A DNA stretch of 64,000 nt from Kibdelosporangium banguiense (GTDB taxonomy: Bacteria > Actinomycetota > Actinomycetes > Mycobacteriales > Pseudonocardiaceae), in assembly GCF_017876405.1 (NCBI RefSeq), contig NZ_JAGINW010000001.1, forward strand, positions 1,377,203-1,441,202, in the 5' to 3' direction. Below are positions 47,276 through 55,789 of the stretch, in pieces. Numbering within the stretch: position 1 is the stretch's first letter; every line of letters starts with the position of its first letter. Below the pieces are notes generated by a model that saw only the letters and a list, made by a program, of their open reading frames with translations, was not told the DNA's origin and did not search any database. The position numbers and the translations under genes were made by a program.

Positions 47276-49426
47276 TCACATGCCGAAACGCTTGGTGGGG
47301 TTGTGGCGTTTCTGGGTGGGGCGGGTTCGTTCCAGGTCCGGTGCCGGGGGCTGTTGCTGCTGGACTGGCGGCGGGACCGGCTTCATGGAGGAGCGGGCCG
47401 CTTGAGTCCGGTCGAGGTCCGGGACGATCGGCGGCTTTCCCGACGGTTTGGCGACCTGGGTGCGTTCGGGATCGGCGAACTTGGTGGATTCGCCGTCCGG
47501 CCTGGTCACCTTGGTTCGGTCGAGGCCGAGGTCCTCACGCTTGACGACCTTGGTGACCGGCCCGTCCTCGGCGTGGCCGCCCTTGCTGAGCCACCCGCCG
47601 GTCTGCCTGATCACGGTGTCCAGCGTGGGCCGGCCGGCCGGGTCTGGGCCGAGGGCGGCCGAGAGCAGGCGGGCGTGGACGCTGTTGTTGGGCAGGTGGG
47701 TGATGCGTTCGGCCTTCGCGGCGGCCATCAGGGCGGCCATCGGGTTGTCACGCGTGCCGCGCGGGGGTTCACCGGTCAGCGCGTAGGCGACGGTCGCAGC
47801 GAGCTGCCAGGCATCGGACGCGGGCGTCGCGGGTGAGCCGGCCGCTGTTTCCGGCGCGAGGAAGTCGGGAGTGCCGACCATCATGCCGGTCTTGGTCAGC
47901 GTCGAGTCACCCTTCGACCGGGCGATGCCGAAGTCGATCAGGTGCGGCATGCCGGACGGGTCGATCATGATGTTCGACGGCTTGATGTCGCGGTGCAGCA
48001 CGCCCTTGGCGTGCGCGGCCGAGAGCGCTCCGGCCATGGTCACCCAGAGACGCGCCGCTGCCAGGTCGTCGAGCTTGCCGATGTCGTGAACCGCGTCGGC
48101 CAACGGCATGCCCTCGATGTACTCCATCACGATGCCGAGGCCGTCCTCGTCCTCAACGATGTCGTACACGCGCACACAGTTCGGGTGACGCACAGCCGCC
48201 AACGCGCGAGCCTCGCGCAACATGCGCTGCTCGGTCTCCGCGTCGGGCGCATGTGCGAGCTTCACGGCCACGGTGCGGTCGAGCTGCGTGTCCATCGCGA
48301 GCCACACCGTGCCGAATCCACCGTGACCCAGCGCCTTGATCTTCTGGAACCGGCCACCGCCCTGTTTCCAAATGTTCGACCCGGCCATCGCACGAGTCGG
48401 CGGCTTCACCGGCGGCGGCATCGGCGCGCCACCGCCGAGCGGGAACGGCAACGGTCCAGGCGTGTCAGCCAGCTTTGACGGCCGTTGTTGGCCGCTGAGC
48501 AGCTCCTGTCCTGGCGCCTGCCCGGACAGCAACTGCGGTGCGAGGCCTTCCGGCCGGTATGGCGGCGGCACCGGCTCCGGGACATAAGGCGGTGGTTTCT
48601 GCTGCGACGGCTGCTGGTTCTGGTGACTGTGCGGCTGCATCTGCGATTTCTGCTGGGAGGGCTGATGGGGTGACTGCTGGTTCTGCGCGGCCGGCTGCAC
48701 CTGCTCGGGCGGCGGCTTCTCCTGCACCGACCGGTTGATCGTCGCCCAGCTCGGCGGCCCGATCACCAGGATCGGGATCAGGCCGAGAACCGTCGCCGGC
48801 ACGAACCCGATCCACAGCAGGAACGCCACGTTCGCGGACACCGTCATGCTCAGCACGGCGAACGCGATGAACGACACCCAGATGAACCGGCCGGGCCAGG
48901 TCGGCCCGCGCCGGAACGCCGCCCGCGCCTGCAGGATCACAAACAGCGCCGCGACACCCGGCAGCACAACGAGCTTGCCCAGGTTGAGCGCATACGAGAT
49001 GCCGCCCTGCGGCCTGGTCAGCGCCTCGTAGACGTTCTGGCCACGGCCCAGGAACTCCTGTTGGGTGCCGATCAGCGCGTGTTGCTCGGTGCTGAACGAC
49101 GCGCCCAGCCCGGTCAGGCCGTAGGTCGACTCCCCGGTCGCCGCCGAGCGGAAGATCGTGGAGATCCCGTTGGCCATCAGCCACGGCAGGGCCAGGGCGA
49201 ACACCAGGCCGATCAGCGCGAACACCGTGATCGTGGCCAAGTTGTACGCGTTGCCTGTGCCCTTGCGGATCACCGCCACGGAGAACGAGGCAAGAATCGG
49301 GAACAAGGCGACGAGGAACCCGGCGGCCATCGTCGCCCACACCCACTCACCTGGCCAGAAGCCAGGTCCAAAGACGGTATGCGCGAACGACAACAGATCC
49401 GCTGCCATTCGTACGAACCCGTCCAC
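47276..49426 (-). CDS. Ser/Thr protein kinase with N-terminal polytopic membrane domain
   Basis: A 716-residue kinase with unusual order. Five or so membrane segments occupy residues ~30-225, then a Gln/Pro-rich linker (~230-350), then a Hanks-type kinase domain, then a tail with repeated DRTK/DRTQ/ERTR-like Thr sites. The kinase looks active: GHGGFGTVW, AVKLA (Lys389), HRDIKPSN (Asp480), DFG (498-500), GTPDFLAPE. Typical PknB-like kinases have the kinase first and one membrane pass. GTG 49426 is chosen because AAGGAGGGG directly precedes it. Confidence 0.88.
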   Translation of the reverse strand: MDGFVRMAADLLSFAHTVFGPGFWPGEWVWATMAAGFLVALFPILASFSVAVIRKGTGNAYNLATITVFALIGLVFALALPWLMANGISTIFRSAATGESTYGLTGLGASFSTEQHALIGTQQEFLGRGQNVYEALTRPQGGISYALNLGKLVVLPGVAALFVILQARAAFRRGPTWPGRFIWVSFIAFAVLSMTVSANVAFLLWIGFVPATVLGLIPILVIGPPSWATINRSVQEKPPPEQVQPAAQNQQSPHQPSQQKSQMQPHSHQNQQPSQQKPPPYVPEPVPPPYRPEGLAPQLLSGQAPGQELLSGQQRPSKLADTPGPLPFPLGGGAPMPPPVKPPTRAMAGSNIWKQGGGRFQKIKALGHGGFGTVWLAMDTQLDRTVAVKLAHAPDAETEQRMLREARALAAVRHPNCVRVYDIVEDEDGLGIVMEYIEGMPLADAVHDIGKLDDLAAARLWVTMAGALSAAHAKGVLHRDIKPSNIMIDPSGMPHLIDFGIARSKGDSTLTKTGMMVGTPDFLAPETAAGSPATPASDAWQLAATVAYALTGEPPRGTRDNPMAALMAAAKAERITHLPNNSVHARLLSAALGPDPAGRPTLDTVIRQTGGWLSKGGHAEDGPVTKVVKREDLGLDRTKVTRPDGESTKFADPERTQVAKPSGKPPIVPDLDRTQAARSSMKPVPPPVQQQQPPAPDLERTRPTQKRHNPTKRFGM

Positions 49427-49569
49427 GGTCCCCTCCTTGTAATGACTCACCCGATGTGAGCACTAACCCACCATATGTCCAGCGGCGCTGGAGCGGTTAG
49501 GCAACCGTGGCCCCTTGTCCACCAGACGCACCATGGGCAACCAGGTTGCCCGAGTGGCAGAGTGACTCC

Positions 49570-51447
49570 ATGGGTGCCTACCTGGACGCGCATCAGCACA
49601 GCCTGACCGACCCGGACGCGTTCTGGCTCGCCGCGGCAGAGACGATCGACTGGGTAAAACCGCCGGTCAGCGCGTTGGACGCCAGCAACCCGCCGTTCTA
49701 CCGCTGGTTTGCCGACGCGATGATGAACACTTGCTTCAACGCGCTCGACCGGCACGCCGACAGCGGCCGGACCGCGTTGATCTACGACTCGCCGGTCACC
49801 GGCACTCAAGCATCGTTCACATATCGTGAACTGCGCGACGAGGTCGCCGTGTTCGCGGGCGCACTCGCCGGCCTCGGAGTCGGCAAGGGCGACCGTGTGA
49901 TCGTCTATATGCCCATGGTGCCACGTGCCGTGGTCGCGATGCTGGCATGCGCCCGGCTCGGCGCGGTGCACTCCGTGGTATTCGGCGGTTTCGCGCCGAA
50001 AGAGCTGGCCAGCCGGATCGAGGACGCCAAGCCGAAAGTGATCGTCGCGGCGTCCTGCGGGATCGAACCGGCCAGGGTCGTGGCCTACAAGCCGATCATC
50101 GACGAGGCGCTGACGCTGACCGAGCACCGGCCTGACCACGTCGTAATCACTCAGCGCCCGCAGTCACCAGCGGAAATGGGGCCGCGCGACGTCGACTGGG
50201 ACGCGATCGTGGCCACCGCGTCGCCCCACGACTGCGTACCGGTGGCCGCAACGGATCCGTTGTACATCCTTTACACATCGGGGACCACCGGCCGCCCGAA
50301 AGGCGTCGTCCGGGACAACGGCGGGCACGCGGTCGCACTCGCGTGGTCACTGCAAGCGGTGTACGACATCGGTCCTGGTGATGTTTTCTGGACCGCGTCA
50401 GATGTCGGCTGGGTGGTCGGGCATTCGTACATCGTGTACGCGCCGTTGCTGGTGGGCGCTACTACGGTGCTGTACGAAGGAAAGCCAGTTGGCACGCCCG
50501 ACGCGGGCGCGTTCTGGCGCGTGATCGCCGAGCATGGCGTGAAAGCGCTTTTCACCGCGCCGACGGCATTCCGGGCGATCAAGCGGGTCGACCCGGACGC
50601 GAAGTTGCTGAAGCAGTATGACCTGTCGAGGTTCCGCACACTGTTCCTGGCGGGCGAACGGCTGGACCCGGAGACGTACCACTGGGCGACCGGGAAACTC
50701 GGCGTGCCCGTGATCGACCACTGGTGGCAGACCGAAACCGGCTGGCCGATCTGCGCGAACCTGCGCGGCCTCGAGCCGATGCCGATCAAACCCGGCTCCC
50801 CCACCGTGCCGGTGCCGGGCTATGACGTGCAGGTCCTGGACACAGCGGGCAATCAGCTCCCCGCGGGTTCAGAGGGCGCCATAGCCATCAAACTGCCGTT
50901 GCCACCAGGCACCTTGCCCACATTGTGGGGCGACGATTCCCGATATGTGTCCTCATACCTGTCGGCCTATGACGGCTATTACCTGACCGGCGACGGCGGC
51001 TACATCGACTCCGACGGCTACGTCTATGTCATGGGCCGCACCGACGACGTCATCAACGTCGCAGGTCACCGCCTGTCCACAGGCGCGATGGAGGCAGTAC
51101 TCGCCGCGCACCCGGCCGTCGCCGAATGCGCCGTCATCGGCGTGCATGACGCCTTGAAAGGCCAGCTTCCACGCGGTTTCGTCGTCCTGAAGGCCGGCGT
51201 CGAGGTCCACGAGGCCGCACTGCGCGACGAGCTGATCGCAGCCGTCCGCCGCGACATCGGCCCGGTCGCCGCCTTCCGGGACGTCTCGATCGTCCCTGGT
51301 CTCCCCAAAACCCGCTCCGGCAAAATCCTCCGCAAGACCATGCGCGGCATCGCCGACGGCCGCAACGAACCAGTCCCGTCAACCATCGAGGACCCAGCCG
51401 TCCTCGACGCGCTACGCCCCATCCTGCGCCCGATTTTGGGCCCCTGA
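49570..51447 (+). CDS. prpE: Propionyl-CoA synthetase-like acyl-CoA synthetase
   Basis: A 625-residue acetyl-/propionyl-CoA synthetase family enzyme, best matching PrpE (FNALDRHADSGR and the VFGGFAPKELASRIEDAKPK segment are typical). AMP-binding YTSGTTGRPKGVV, WWQTETGWP and PKTRSGKILRKTMR with the acetylation-site lysine are intact. It activates propionate, or possibly acetate, to the CoA ester. ATG 49570 begins at the family's usual N-terminus; a GTG/ATG at 49507 would add 21 poorly fitting residues. Confidence 0.88.
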   Translation: MGAYLDAHQHSLTDPDAFWLAAAETIDWVKPPVSALDASNPPFYRWFADAMMNTCFNALDRHADSGRTALIYDSPVTGTQASFTYRELRDEVAVFAGALAGLGVGKGDRVIVYMPMVPRAVVAMLACARLGAVHSVVFGGFAPKELASRIEDAKPKVIVAASCGIEPARVVAYKPIIDEALTLTEHRPDHVVITQRPQSPAEMGPRDVDWDAIVATASPHDCVPVAATDPLYILYTSGTTGRPKGVVRDNGGHAVALAWSLQAVYDIGPGDVFWTASDVGWVVGHSYIVYAPLLVGATTVLYEGKPVGTPDAGAFWRVIAEHGVKALFTAPTAFRAIKRVDPDAKLLKQYDLSRFRTLFLAGERLDPETYHWATGKLGVPVIDHWWQTETGWPICANLRGLEPMPIKPGSPTVPVPGYDVQVLDTAGNQLPAGSEGAIAIKLPLPPGTLPTLWGDDSRYVSSYLSAYDGYYLTGDGGYIDSDGYVYVMGRTDDVINVAGHRLSTGAMEAVLAAHPAVAECAVIGVHDALKGQLPRGFVVLKAGVEVHEAALRDELIAAVRRDIGPVAAFRDVSIVPGLPKTRSGKILRKTMRGIADGRNEPVPSTIEDPAVLDALRPILRPILGP

Positions 51448-51510
51448 CCAGGCCTCCGGCCCCCGACAATCCAGCCTGTCGGCGGAGTCCGGCAGAAACG
51501 GCGCCCTGAA

Positions 51511-51553
51511 GATCCACAAACCCAAGTTGTCCACAGGCAGTGAGTTGTCCACA
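51511..51553 (+). promoter_or_regulatory. Cluster of DnaA boxes
   Basis: Two exact actinobacterial DnaA boxes TTGTCCACA lie at 51527-51535 and 51545-51553, same strand, 18 bp apart; a degenerate GATCCACA precedes at 51511. They are in the gap between convergent genes, not near dnaA or dnaN, so are not an origin. A titration or regulatory role is possible. Confidence 0.5.
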
Positions 51554-51690
51554 GAATCGGCACATCACCGCCTGCGATCCCTATTTCTGTCAGACCCCAT
51601 CGATAGGCTGGAAAACGGGGGGCCGTGGCCGTCCTCTGCCCGAGTAAGGGCACATGTAGTGCTGGAACTTCCGCAGGGCCGAGGCGAGGA

Positions 51691-52665
51691 TCAGCTGGTG
51701 GCGAGGGGAATTTCCTTCGACTGAGGGCGGGTCGACCATTTCGCGGTGCTGGAGGCCGGGAATTCCGGGCTGATTGTCAGGGTCGCGCCGGTGAAGGGTT
51801 CGGGCACTGAGAAGAGCAGGCCCGAGGTGTTGGGGCGGGCGTTCAGTTTTGTGCCGGTGGGCAGGGTGAGGGTGAAGCTGCGGGCCAGGTCGAGTTTCAG
51901 GTCGGCGTCGTTTGTGTTGATCTTGGCGTCGGGCAGGCGGAGCCAGGTCTGTTTGGCGGCTGCGGGGCCGACGCCGGGAAGCTCGTTGGCGAGTTCGGCG
52001 CGCTCGCCTAAGGCCGCGGTCACGGCGAGCGGGCCGGAGGTACGGACGCCTTGATAGGCGGCCTGGGCTTGGTAGTCGCCGTTCTGCCAGCGGACCTTGG
52101 ACGATGAGGCGCTGGTGCGGGAGGCTGCGCTCGGCGCGGAGGTAGGAGCAGGCCCGTTGCTGTTGCGGATGCTGTATTGGTACGGCTTGTCGTCGGTGAC
52201 CTCGAGGGTTGCGTCACCGCCGAGGGGGACGCTCACGATCAGGCCTGTGCCGCGCTGCATAGGCTTGGGCAAGCGTTTGCGGGCCGCGCCGACCACGACT
52301 TCGACTGTCAGTGGGGCCTCGGGTGGTGGCGCGAATGTGTCATCGCCCTGCAGCCGGTAGAGCACGAGGAACTCGTGGCCGGGCGCTGCCTTGGCCGGGC
52401 CGCCTTCAAGGCCGCCGCTTGTCTCGTCCATGGTCGGGCGGGTGGCGAGCGCGCCGAACTGGTAGGAGAAATGCGGGCCGCTGAACGTTGCCGAGAGCGG
52501 TTTCGCGCCTTCCGGGACGCCCTGCGACCAGGTGAACACTTCGACGAAGTCCGCAGGCTTGGCAGGCAGGTCCACGGGTGCACTGGGGGTCACCGAACGT
52601 GGGCCACAGGCGGTTGTGAACAACAACGCGGCTACCAGAACACCGGCTCGACGAGATCGCGACAC
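51691..52665 (-). CDS. Lipoprotein of unknown function
   Basis: A 324-residue lipoprotein with lipobox FTTAC (Cys20). The mature protein is predicted mostly beta, with two similar halves separated by a Ser/Ala/Pro-rich linker (about 170-190, SAPSAASRTSASSS). Such linkers are typical O-mannosylation sites in actinobacteria. No catalytic motif or known family is recognised. It is a single leftward gene, divergent from the hexosaminidase. Confidence 0.75.
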   Translation of the reverse strand: MSRSRRAGVLVAALLFTTACGPRSVTPSAPVDLPAKPADFVEVFTWSQGVPEGAKPLSATFSGPHFSYQFGALATRPTMDETSGGLEGGPAKAAPGHEFLVLYRLQGDDTFAPPPEAPLTVEVVVGAARKRLPKPMQRGTGLIVSVPLGGDATLEVTDDKPYQYSIRNSNGPAPTSAPSAASRTSASSSKVRWQNGDYQAQAAYQGVRTSGPLAVTAALGERAELANELPGVGPAAAKQTWLRLPDAKINTNDADLKLDLARSFTLTLPTGTKLNARPNTSGLLFSVPEPFTGATLTISPEFPASSTAKWSTRPQSKEIPLATS

Positions 52666-52775
52666 GCGAGACAGCGTTTCATCCCCTGCCCCGGAAAGAC
52701 AATCGGCCGTTGTGACGGGTGGGTGAGTGGTCTATACCTTATCTGGTCGCCGCCAGGAGGAGTTCGGGAGGCTTT

Positions 52776-54356
52776 GTGAAAGTTCGTCGATTCCTTGCGG
52801 CCATGGCGGTCACAACCGTCGCCGCGGCTGCGTTCTCACCCTCCGCGACCGCCGAGCCGGCGTCCGCGGCCAAGAGCTTGACCGATGTCATCCCCGCTCC
52901 GGCGTCTGTGTCACCGGATGCACGGCAGGCATTTCGGCTGAACTGGACAACCGTCATCAGCACCGAGCGCGGCTCTGCCGAAGCCGCCGCGATCGGCCGT
53001 CAACTGGCGGGCGTGCTCAGGCCGTCCACCGGCTATCCGTTACCCGTCGTGCCCGCCTGGTACCCCAACCACGGCATCTCCCTGCTGCTCGGCGGCGCGG
53101 ATCCACGCGTCGGGCAAGAGGGCTACGAACTGAGGGTCAGCCGCGACTCGGTTGTCATCCGGGCCAAGACCGCGGCCGGTCTGTTCGCAGGCACCCAGAC
53201 ACTGCGCCAGTTGCTGCCCGCCAAAATCGAGAGCAAGAACCGCCAGCGCGCGAACTGGACCGTGCCCGGCGGCAGGATCGTCGACTTCCCGCGGTTCGCA
53301 CACCGCGGCGCGATGCTGGACGTGTCCCGGCACTTCTTCAGTGTCAACGAAGTCAAGCGCTATATCGACGACATCGCTCAGTACAAAGTGAACCGGCTAC
53401 ACCTGCATCTGGCCGACGACCAGGGCTGGCGGATCGAGATCCCCGGCTGGCCGCGGCTGACCAGCTACGGCGGCAGCACCGAGGTCGGCGGCGGGCCGGG
53501 CGGCTACTACACCAAGAAGCAGTACCTCGACCTGGTGGCGTACGCGAAGTCCAAGTACATCACCGTCATTCCCGAGATCGACATGCCCGGGCACACCAAC
53601 GCGGCGCTCGCGTCGTACGCGGAACTGAACTGCAACGGCATCGCGCCGCCGCTGTACACCGGCACGGATGTCGGGTTCAGCTCGCTGTGCATCGACAAGG
53701 AGATCACGTACAAGTTCATCGACGACGTGATCGGTGAACTCGCCAGCCTCACACCGGGCGAGTACATCCACATCGGCGGCGACGAGGCGCACGCCACCAA
53801 ACCCGCCGACTACCTGAAGTTCATGCAACGTGTGCTGCCGATCGTGGCCAAGCACGGCAAGAAGGTCACCGGCTGGCACGAATTCGTCAAGTCGGTGCCC
53901 CCGGCCTCGGCGGTTCCGCAGTACTGGGGCACCGACGATGTCGACGAGGACGTCGCCGCCGCGGCCCAGCGCGGCAACAAGATCCTGATGTCACCGGCTC
54001 ACAAGTCCTATTTGGACATGAAGTACGACGAGAACACCCCGCTCGGCCAGGACTGGGCCGGCCTCATCGAAGTGGACACGGCGTACAACTGGGACCCGGG
54101 CTCGTTCGTCAAGGACGTGCCCGAGGCATCAGTCCGCGGTGTCGAGGCACCGCTGTGGTCGGAAACGTTGGAGGACATCAAGGACATCGAGTTCATGGCG
54201 TTCCCGCGGCTGCCCGCGATCGCCGAACTCGGCTGGTCACCGGCCTCGACTCACGACTGGGAGTCGTTCCGTGGCAGGCTGGCCGGCCAGGGCGACCGCT
54301 GGAAGGTCCAAGGCGTGACCTTCTACCCGTCACCGAAGATCGCCTGGCACAGTTAG
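52776..54356 (+). CDS. Secreted beta-N-acetylhexosaminidase (GH20)
   Basis: A 526-residue secreted enzyme: Sec signal peptide (cleavage near ATAEPA), a GH20b N-terminal alpha/beta domain, then the catalytic TIM barrel. The acid/base pair is in HIGGDEAH; substrate-binding YWGTDD and the Trp residues of W-S-E (APLWSETLED) are present. It removes terminal GlcNAc or GalNAc from chitin or glycans outside the cell. GTG 52776 follows GGGAGG; an earlier in-frame start would put 19 residues before the signal peptide. A terminator follows at once. Confidence 0.93.
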   Translation: MKVRRFLAAMAVTTVAAAAFSPSATAEPASAAKSLTDVIPAPASVSPDARQAFRLNWTTVISTERGSAEAAAIGRQLAGVLRPSTGYPLPVVPAWYPNHGISLLLGGADPRVGQEGYELRVSRDSVVIRAKTAAGLFAGTQTLRQLLPAKIESKNRQRANWTVPGGRIVDFPRFAHRGAMLDVSRHFFSVNEVKRYIDDIAQYKVNRLHLHLADDQGWRIEIPGWPRLTSYGGSTEVGGGPGGYYTKKQYLDLVAYAKSKYITVIPEIDMPGHTNAALASYAELNCNGIAPPLYTGTDVGFSSLCIDKEITYKFIDDVIGELASLTPGEYIHIGGDEAHATKPADYLKFMQRVLPIVAKHGKKVTGWHEFVKSVPPASAVPQYWGTDDVDEDVAAAAQRGNKILMSPAHKSYLDMKYDENTPLGQDWAGLIEVDTAYNWDPGSFVKDVPEASVRGVEAPLWSETLEDIKDIEFMAFPRLPAIAELGWSPASTHDWESFRGRLAGQGDRWKVQGVTFYPSPKIAWHS

Positions 54357-54359
54357 AAA

Positions 54360-54398
54360 CCTCCGCCCCCGGCAGCGGGCTGCCGGGGGCGGCGGAGG
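54360..54398. terminator. Strong bidirectional hairpin terminator
   Basis: CCTCCGCCCCCGGCA (54360-54374) pairs with TGCCGGGGGCGG...GGAGG (54381-54398, 3-base bulge) across a 6-base loop. It exactly fills the gap between the convergent hexosaminidase and aldehyde dehydrogenase-like genes. Confidence 0.8.
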
Positions 54399-55700
54399 TC
54401 AGGAGTAGTTGACCAGCAGGCGCTTTTCGCGCCAGTACTGCGCCAGAAGACCGTTGCGGTTCTCGCGGCCGAAGGCGGCTTCGGCGGGATGCGCGTGATC
54501 CGTGTTGACCCAGACGCGGGTCGCGTTGACGGCACGGCCCGCCCGGTAACCGACACCGCAGTCCCGCGACCAGACAGCGACTCCACCGGCCGGAGGCAGG
54601 TCGTTGACCAGCTTGACCGCGTCGTCGAAGTCGTTGAAGCGGGCGACCGCGATCAACGGCCCGGCAACCGAAACCCGGCCTTCGATCACTGTGGGCTCCA
54701 GGAAATAACCGCCGGCCAGCTCACCGGTCAGCGACGCCCGGCCGCCACCGGACCGGATCATCGCACCGGACCGGCGGGCATTGTCTATATGCCACAGGGC
54801 TTTCGCCCATTCGTCGGCGCTCACCAGGGCGCCGACCGTTGTTCGCGTGTCGAGTGGGTGGCCGGTGACGAGTTCCCCGACACGCCCCAACGCCGCATCG
54901 AGGAATTGCTCGTACCGGCCATGCTGGATGGCGGCCGTCGAGGTGCCGGAGGCGAACGCGTCGAGCGCCCGCGACTGCAGGGCACCTTCGAGGTCCGCGA
55001 AGAAGATCGACGGCCCCACGCCCAGGACCGACGATCCGCCGCAGCCGTTGACGATGTTGATCACGCCGGGTGGCAGCAGGTCCGCGATCACGCTCAGCAG
55101 CACGTGCACCGACGCCGGAGTCTGCAACGCGGGCTTCAGCACCACTGTGTTCCCGGTCGCCAGCGCGGGCGCCAGCACCCAGGCCGCACCGAGCAACGGG
55201 TAGTCCCAGGAGACGGCCTGAGTCACCACACCTAGGGGCTCACGGAAACCGTGCACCACGGTGTCGCCGTCGACCTCGGACCGTACGCCTTCCATTGCCC
55301 GGATGGCGCCCGCGAAATAACGGAAATGATCTGATGCCAAGGGCAAGTCGGCGCCCAGTGTCGTGCGGACGGGCTTGCCAGTGTCCCAGCTCTCGGCCAC
55401 CGCCAGGACTTCGATGTTGTCCTCGATGCGGTCGGCGATCTCACTGAGGATGACCGCACGTTCGGCGAGTGCCGTCTTCGACCATGCCGCCGCCGCGCCC
55501 AGGGCTTCCTGGCGGGCCCGGTGCAGGTCGTCCGCGGTGCCTTCGGCGACCTCGGTGAAGACCTGGCCGGTCACCGGCGTGGTGTTGGCGAAGTATCTGC
55601 CCGCCGATGGCGGCACGTAGTCCCCGCCGATGAAATGGTCGTAGCGGGTGGCGAACCGCGTCATACTCCCCGATTGTCCTGGCGCGGCGTATCTACTCAT
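54399..55700 (-). CDS. Degenerate ExaC-like aldehyde dehydrogenase homologue
   Basis: A 433-residue protein similar throughout to ExaC/acetaldehyde-type dehydrogenases of ~505 residues (FIGGDYVPPSAGRYFANTTP; AAWVLAPALATGNTVVLKPA), but apparently inactive. The conserved Asn is Asp (SWDYP for PWNFP). About 50 residues after GVINIVNG are missing, including the cofactor GST region and the LELGG glutamate. The catalytic Cys stretch reads SGTSTAA, and EEIFGP is lost. The frame is intact and the ribosome site is strong (GGGGAGG, 8 bp before ATG 55700). It is either a pseudoenzyme or a decaying gene. The GAF regulator is divergent. Confidence 0.8.
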   Translation of the reverse strand: MSRYAAPGQSGSMTRFATRYDHFIGGDYVPPSAGRYFANTTPVTGQVFTEVAEGTADDLHRARQEALGAAAAWSKTALAERAVILSEIADRIEDNIEVLAVAESWDTGKPVRTTLGADLPLASDHFRYFAGAIRAMEGVRSEVDGDTVVHGFREPLGVVTQAVSWDYPLLGAAWVLAPALATGNTVVLKPALQTPASVHVLLSVIADLLPPGVINIVNGCGGSSVLGVGPSIFFADLEGALQSRALDAFASGTSTAAIQHGRYEQFLDAALGRVGELVTGHPLDTRTTVGALVSADEWAKALWHIDNARRSGAMIRSGGGRASLTGELAGGYFLEPTVIEGRVSVAGPLIAVARFNDFDDAVKLVNDLPPAGGVAVWSRDCGVGYRAGRAVNATRVWVNTDHAHPAEAAFGRENRNGLLAQYWREKRLLVNYS

Positions 55701-55789
55701 GCTTCACGCCTCCCCGGCATGCTTTCATGGATACAAGAGCCGGACGGTAGAAGACTCCGGGTTGCAGAGACGTTGCATAGGCGTGGGAC

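Noticed and set aside
51511..51553. Replication origin
   Set aside because: Only two or three DnaA boxes, no AT-rich unwinding region and no dnaA, dnaN or parAB genes nearby.
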